Translations under genes and position numbers: made by a program
Shown here: positions 59,215 through 64,000 of the stretch, piece after piece
Position numbering within the stretch: the first letter of the stretch is position 1
How the letters are laid out: every line of letters begins with the position of its first letter
Source of the DNA: Torymus aiolomorphi
Taxonomy: Eukaryota; Arthropoda; Insecta; Hymenoptera; Torymidae
Direction of reading: 5' to 3'
Length of the DNA: 64,000 nucleotides
NCBI GenBank assembly: GCA_036365515.1
Contig: CM070873.1
Span: 67,391,529-67,455,528, forward strand
Notes under the pieces: generated by a model
The model's input: the letters and a program-made list of their open reading frames with translations, nothing else
The model's database searches: none
Told to the model about the DNA's origin: nothing

Positions 59215-60110
59215 TTTTAAAGAGAAATCAATTATTACCTCAAATTTTTCTAGGTACTCAGCTCCTATTATCCCGTCGCAAGGTATTAAAACATTATTAG
59301 GTATTTTGTGATTAGGGGAATGGACTTCAACGAACGAGTTATTGTTTAAAATATATCAATTTTTAAACAATAACTCGTTCGTTGAAGTCCATTCCCCTAA
59401 TCACAAAATATTACTACGAACGTCTCATTTTCAAAATTATTAGGTATTATTTGTAAATTAATTTCTTTTCCAAATATTAAAATTTTAGTACTCCCGATTG
59501 TTGGATATAAATTTTATTATCAGTACAAATATTGCAATTTTTTTCCAATAAATATTCTTTTATTAAGCAAGCTTCAGAACCGGTATCAATCAAAAATTGT
59601 CCTTTTTTATTATCAGAATTAATTATAGCAACAAACGGAAGATAATTTTTATTATTAAAATTTACATTAACTATTCGAGCTATTCTTACTGCGTAAGCAG
59701 AACTATTGTTTTGCTTAAAATTCATAAGTGCATTTTTACTTTCTATAGTTTTATCTTTGAAATTAATAGTGCATTTATTCTCATGAAAAAAACTAGATCC
59801 TAAAATACCGGAAAAAGGAATCTGAAAATTATTATTTACGACGTGAAAAGTGGTTATTGAGCCTAAAATTTTAAATTTTACTGTACCGACTGTTGAAAGA
59901 CTTTCATCCGAAATACCCTTTAAAACGGCAGTTTCTGTTTTATTAATTCTGAAACTAAACCAATTTTAATAATATTGCCTTGAGATCCGGAATCTAACAT
60001 TAAACTGATCTGATAGTCTGAATATGAAAAAGAGATAAATGGTATAAGCTTAGTTGCGTTTACTAATCCAATGGTATTAACTCGCAAAATTCGGCTTCGA
60101 TTTGGGTCAG
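59215..60110 (-). pseudogene. Two tandem retropepsin-like domains (copy B)
   Basis: The first domain has ISLMLDSGSQGNIIK (active-site DSGS at 59994-59983) and FSGILGSSFF (flap-side GILG near 59805). The second has GQFLIDTGSEACLIK (DTGS at 59587-59576) and CDGIIGAEYLEKF (GIIG at 59274-59263). D[ST]GS followed by hydrophobic-hydrophobic-Gly is the retroviral aspartic protease layout, normally present once and active as a dimer. Frameshifts occur near 59950 and 59490, and a palindrome at 59303-59408 disrupts the second domain. Confidence 0.7.
59303..59408. repeat. Short inverted duplication inside the protease region
   Basis: ATTTTGTGATTAGGGGAATG...GTTATTGTTTAAA (59303-59347) is followed after about 10 bases by its exact-looking inverse to 59408. 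Only one orientation belongs to the coding sequence. Confidence 0.92.
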
Positions 60111-60189
60111 ATTGGTCAAGCGCGTTTGTTTCTTTATGGTCTCCAGATTCGCGCTCGTACCTGGGAGACCTTACTCGTTTCCCTGTCTA

Positions 60190-60461
60190 ATAAATTCATT
60201 AAATTTTCTACGTATGCATTCTTTCTTTAAATGGCCTTCCCTTTTACAATAATGACAAATTAACTGTGAATTATTATTCAAAGTTTGCTCGTTTTTATTA
60301 TTTGGGATTCTGGATGCGTCCACTTTTAATTTTGGGCATTCATTGGCAGAATGGCCTGGCTTATCACAAAACTGACATTCTATCTCTTTTTGAAATAATT
60401 GTTTTACTTTAAAACAATTTTTGGCTATATGTCCGGGTCTACTACAGAGTTAACAATGTTT
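60190..60461 (-). pseudogene. Gag nucleocapsid with three CCHC zinc knuckles (copy B)
   Basis: On the minus strand three knuckles follow one another: (C-stop-L)CSRPGHIAKNC, CQFCDKPGHSANEC and CHYCKREGHLKKEC. CX2CX4HX4C fingers bind the genomic RNA in gag. A stop codon falls in the first knuckle and the frame is displaced from the capsid part. Confidence 0.8.
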
Positions 60462-60961
60462 TACGTTGTTAGATCTATCACAAACTCTCGCATCATGATT
60501 GTTGGAGTTGCACATGCTGCAAAAGAATCACCCGTTAATTTTAACCTCAATAATTTCGAGAACTTTCCCCTATCCGCAGCATCTACCATCTCGGATGCTT
60601 CATCACAAGCATCTAAAAAGCTACTTAACGAAATATTTTCGCCATCAAACTCCCGGACGATCCTAAGCGCGTTTTTAAAGCTTATATTATTACCGACCGT
60701 CATTCGCAAATTTTGACCCGCGGCGGGGTTGTTCAGTTGAGGGTTATTGGCCTGTTCGTTTGGTTCATGCACCTCTGCAGGTATGGCGTTTGGATTTGGG
60801 TTTACAAGCGCGGGATCGCCCTCGTTTACCATAGGTATTGGGATTCTTTCCAGAGAGTAATTAAGTTGTCGCCGGGGAGCAAAAGGATCAAAGGCGTTTA
60901 CTTCATTGGCTAGTTCAATGTTCTGTGAAGCTTGATTCCGTGTGATTCTTTGTCCACTCAT
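60461..60961 (-). pseudogene. Gag capsid N-terminal part (copy B), truncated
   Basis: Starts MSGQRITRNQASQNIELANE; a proline/asparagine-rich linker leads to NALRIVREFDGENISLSSFL, resembling the start of the Ty3/gypsy capsid core. It breaks off after LRLKLTGDSF: the next bases already belong to the segment before the zinc knuckles in a different frame, so most of the capsid C-terminal domain is deleted. Confidence 0.65.
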
Positions 60962-61192
60962 ATATCCACGAAAAAAAAGGAAAAATAAAATTAAAATATT
61001 AGCGATAAATACAATCTTATTTGGGTATTTGTAAAATAAAAATCGTTCTTCTTTTTAAAACAGGTTTGTAAGGACAATTACTTTATTAAAAAAAAATATT
61101 TTTATTTATAATTGGCATCGGTCATTTTTATTTTTATTGCACAAGAGAAATGACTGGGTGTATATATATATAAATGGTACAAAATTTATCTA

Positions 61193-61587
61193 TTATAACG
61201 AAAAGGTAGCTTGATTTTCTTTATTTGATCCTTTTCCCTTCGGAATTAAGATTTTAAACTTAGTCTTAAGGGTTCTAGTTTCCTTAATAACGGGTTTATT
61301 ATGTCTATTCTCCCTTACTCTTAGATCCTCTATGTTGCCCTCGATTTCCTGGAGTATTAATGGGGGTTCGTGGTAATTCCCCCAATGCCTGTGATTATAC
61401 TCTAACTGGTCAATAAAATTCTCATCATAATTTTCATTGGCGGGATATAAAGGGGCCTGTTTTTGATTAATCTGTTTAGCTTTTGAGCGGCGTTTAAAAC
61501 GACGATTACGCATGCGTTCACGCCCCTTTAGCCGTCGGGAGTCTGTTTTTTCCGCGGCTTCGTTAGTGAAATAACCCCTATTTTCCA
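61193..61587 (-). CDS. Arginine-rich exon between LTR and gag
   Basis: A 131-codon frame beginning right after a strong acceptor (TTGTTTCTTTTATTCTTTTAG, cut at 61588). There is no ATG at its start, so it must be entered by splicing if used. It is very basic: RRLKGRERMRNRRFKRRSKA followed by a neutral/acidic middle and another lysine-rich end. Placement ahead of gag in an errantivirus-like element is unusual. Arginine-rich RNA-binding proteins such as retroviral Rev-type regulators are one analogy; nothing proves it. The frame is intact while its neighbours are broken. Confidence 0.5.
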
Positions 61588-61836
61588 CTAAAAGAATAAA
61601 AGAAACAAATTACAGGTAAATAAAATGTGCTTTGCTTTGTTTTAACTAATTAAAATACTATGATATACATGGGTTTCTGAAATTATCCCTTTTAACTTTC
61701 ATATCTCTACAGGGACTTCAAATTTTAAACTACTATGTGACGTCCGAATGTCACTTAGGGTTTTTCAATAGAATTAAATAATTAATTCTATGGTTCTTTT
61801 TAGGCAGGACTTTCGTCCTATACCAGTGTTGGAGCC

Positions 61837-62488
61837 AGTTAATAGGAAATAAACTTTTTTGGGTATGTTCTGAGTTAATTTTTAATTATCTTGATTCTAC
61901 TAGTGCTTATAGTTATTAATTTAAAATCTAAAACGGTTGAAAAATAAATAATCTAACCCGAAAGCATAACAGCTCGGTAGACACAACCCGAAAGCATAAA
62001 GCCCGGTAGAAAAACTAATCTCAGAGGCAGGACCGCACAATATTCAGAGGCGTAGTGCATGTATTAATCCTTTAGAGATTAATCTCAAAGGCAGTTGCGC
62101 ATAATATTGTAGGTTTGCTACATGTATTAATTTTGAAACGTACCCGAAAGCGTAAAAGCCCGGTAAAACAATCCGGAAGCGTGAAAGCCCGGTAGAATCA
62201 CTTAGATATCTATTTTCGACCGCGCGGTATTCTATTAAATCAATTAACTAACGGCACTATAAAACAACTAAATATGAGTATTGTTATGAATTTCCGATTC
62301 TCAGTTTACTTATCTCCCTGATTTTTATTCCCGTGTCACGTCCGAAAACACAACACGACTGGATGATTAACTCGATTAAGAGTTATGCTCTTTTTGGTCG
62401 TAGCTGCGCTAGCTAATAAACCATGGACGAGCTGTGGAAAGGAGTGTAGTATTTAAATTCACTATTATCGTTGAAACTAAATGTGACT
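61837..62488 (-). repeat. Probable LTR of an errantivirus-like element
   Basis: On the minus strand it begins AGTCACATTTAGTTTC, just overlapping the env stop codon, and ends ATTTCCTATTAACT. AGT...ACT ends are common in Ty3/gypsy errantiviruses. GGCTCCAACACTGG directly after may be the primer-binding site. Internal sequence has repeated GAAAGCGTAAAAGCCCGGTA-like and AGAGGCAG-containing units (61965-62190). No second LTR copy is in the window to confirm the borders. Confidence 0.5.
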
Positions 62489-63574
62489 AATTTTTCGGAT
62501 TTAGGATTTGGGTTACTTGTAATTCGGCAAAACATTCTTCTCCATGTTCTACTTTCACTTCTACAGGTACACATTTTACAATGTGTACGACTTCTCCTGC
62601 GGCAACGGCCATGTAGCCTGGGCCTTTCATGAGATTGTAAGCGAATTGATCGGGTGCTTGGGTGGCTATCGCTAAAGCATTTTTTAAAGTCTCTCTTTCG
62701 AGATTACACCTTTGGATAACTACGTCCTGATACAAATACCCGATTTGAGTACGTACGTATTTTTCAACGTACACAAACTTTGAATTTACGTATGCAAATA
62801 TATCTAAATTATTTATTGAGATTTTATTGTAATTCACGAAGATTCTTCTTTTACTGTTTCAAAAATAACGAGTTTAGGGTGTTCGGTTCGAATTATTTTA
62901 TAACCGCATACAGATTCCTCAGCTTTACTCGTGTTGATAAAGAATATACAATTTGATTTTGATTACCGAAGTAATCAACAATTCTATTTGCATATCCTTC
63001 ATACAAAATACTATAATGGTTAAATTTACAACTGTCTACTGGTATAGCTTTCCAAAAGGTTGGTCCGCCATCAACATCTACACAAGTGCTATCAGATAAT
63101 GTGCATGTAGAACCAGAGCTTAAGTGAATTTTATTGTTATTAGTATCAACGCGAGCTCTCTGACTTTGAACTGTTACTCTAATAGTACCTTGTATTACGA
63201 CTGACTCTCATGAACCGTAAGATTCCATGTAAGCGGTACCTTGACAAGAACTATTATTTTTTATTGAACCAGCAAAGGTCATATGTATTCACCGAACCCT
63301 GGTGTACAACAGATACATGTGAGTGCATACTACAATAATAGACAGTTCGGTGAATTTCTAGTTTACACTGGATAACCTTTGTCTCTAAATACTCATTAAT
63401 TTGAAGCAATTGAATATATGTTCGCGTTACCTTAGGTGCAATCTGGGGAATATCACACGGCCCGACATCTAATAAGGATAAGGTTGTAATATTTAAAATT
63501 CTAGAACCACAATCATACCCTATTAACCCAACTACACTGTGTAGAATGGCGACAAAGATGAATAAATGGTTCAT
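62488..63574 (-). pseudogene. Envelope-like glycoprotein, N-terminal and middle part (copy A)
   Basis: Begins at the ATG at 63574 immediately after an acceptor-like CTGTTGCAG, consistent with a spliced env mRNA. A signal peptide (MNHLFIFVAILHSVVG) precedes a Cys-rich ectodomain. Frame is lost at 63254 and by a TGA near 63207; readable Cys-containing blocks continue to the frame at 62837-62487. It then ends at the LTR without the membrane-anchor region seen in copy B. In layout it resembles arthropod retroelement envelopes related to negative-strand RNA virus glycoproteins, but that is weak recall. Inactive. Confidence 0.6.
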
Positions 63575-63605
63575 CTGCAACAGAATAATAGAAAAGTTTT
63601 AAGTA

Positions 63606-64000
63606 TTATTCAGTTTCGGAGTTTCCCTTTCTTTTCTTTTTGATTTTTATTTCTTTATTTATATGCGATATTCTGAGACGATTTGCATGAACAATTTTTG
63701 GCTTTTTACCAATTAGAATTTTAATATTATTTTTATTAATAACTTCTAAAATTTTATGAGGACCTGTATAATGGTCCCCAAATTTTTTTGGTTTTGCTCC
63801 CTTCAATAAGAATACAAAATCTCCTATCTTAAAATTTTTCTGGTTAATATTTGTATCGTAATATTTTTTTTATCTTAATTTTGAATTGACTAAATTATCG
63901 TAAACTAATTTCCTAATACCTGTAAGTCTAATAACTAAATCCTTTACATAACCCTGATATGTGGGTAATAAATCGCCTTCACGAAGGGGATCACTGGACG
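63606..64000 (-). pseudogene. pol integrase C-terminal end (copy A), partial
   Basis: The minus-strand frame contains KPKKFGDHYTGPHKILEVIN and KPKIVHANRLRISH, the C-terminal chromatin/DNA-binding part (GPF/Y-like module) of a Ty3/gypsy integrase, with a basic tail ending just before env. Upstream sequence to the window edge continues the integrase in another frame with a stop (near 63870). Order pol then env on the minus strand fits an errantivirus. Confidence 0.75.

Overview
This window looks like AT-rich insect nuclear DNA. It contains an insect-type gustatory receptor gene with canonical introns, mariner, Polinton, Penelope-like and Ty3/gypsy-errantivirus remnants, a core promoter with TATA, Inr and DPE, long dinucleotide microsatellites, and many MITEs and foldback elements. 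A parasitoid-type hymenopteran is plausible because of the short intronless ankyrin gene, but that is inference. Most of the window is mobile or repetitive DNA; host genes are few.

Layout. 1-3512: DNA transposon with about 140-bp terminal inverted repeats (TIRs), carrying a transposase of a family I cannot name, split by one frameshift. 3790-9520: near-perfect 5.7-kb palindrome; each arm holds one intact 177-residue ankyrin-repeat gene with a strong promoter and one defective mariner copy. 9600-10310: satellites. 10320-14390: AT-rich DNA with a MITE and hairpins. 14396-14967: a possible small two-exon gene. 15059-15982: foldback element inserted in a Polinton relic that continues to about 17270 (cysteine protease, minor capsid protein). 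17280-18800: 90-bp minisatellite and a defective Penelope-like reverse transcriptase. 20350-21385: one of three copies of a microsatellite-bearing repeat family. 21913-23703: piggyBac-like MITE and an inverted repeat. 25200-28710: composite foldback element made of unequal tandem-repeat arms. 31680-32400: 152-bp satellite. 32766-33741: FLYWCH/MULE-type transposase exons. 34700-36722: inverted 90-bp repeats and a TIR element. 37780-38100: broken Rac-family GTPase copy. 38405-39185: MITE plus a hammerhead-like motif. 43882-45324: four-exon gustatory receptor, the clearest host gene. 45389-47638: third copy of the repeat family. 47640-58250: mostly non-coding, GC-rich islands with microsatellites, an 830-bp palindrome and a TTAA-flanked MITE. 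58257-64000: two abutting defective errantivirus-like copies on the minus strand (integrase tail, env, LTR, arginine-rich exon, gag, two protease-like domains, pol linker, env tail).

The most unusual items are the ankyrin palindrome with a 102-bp triplication at its centre, the two protease-like domains in one polyprotein, the spliced arginine-rich reading frame ahead of gag, and the overall density of foldback structures. All identifications come from reading the sequence; no database search was run.
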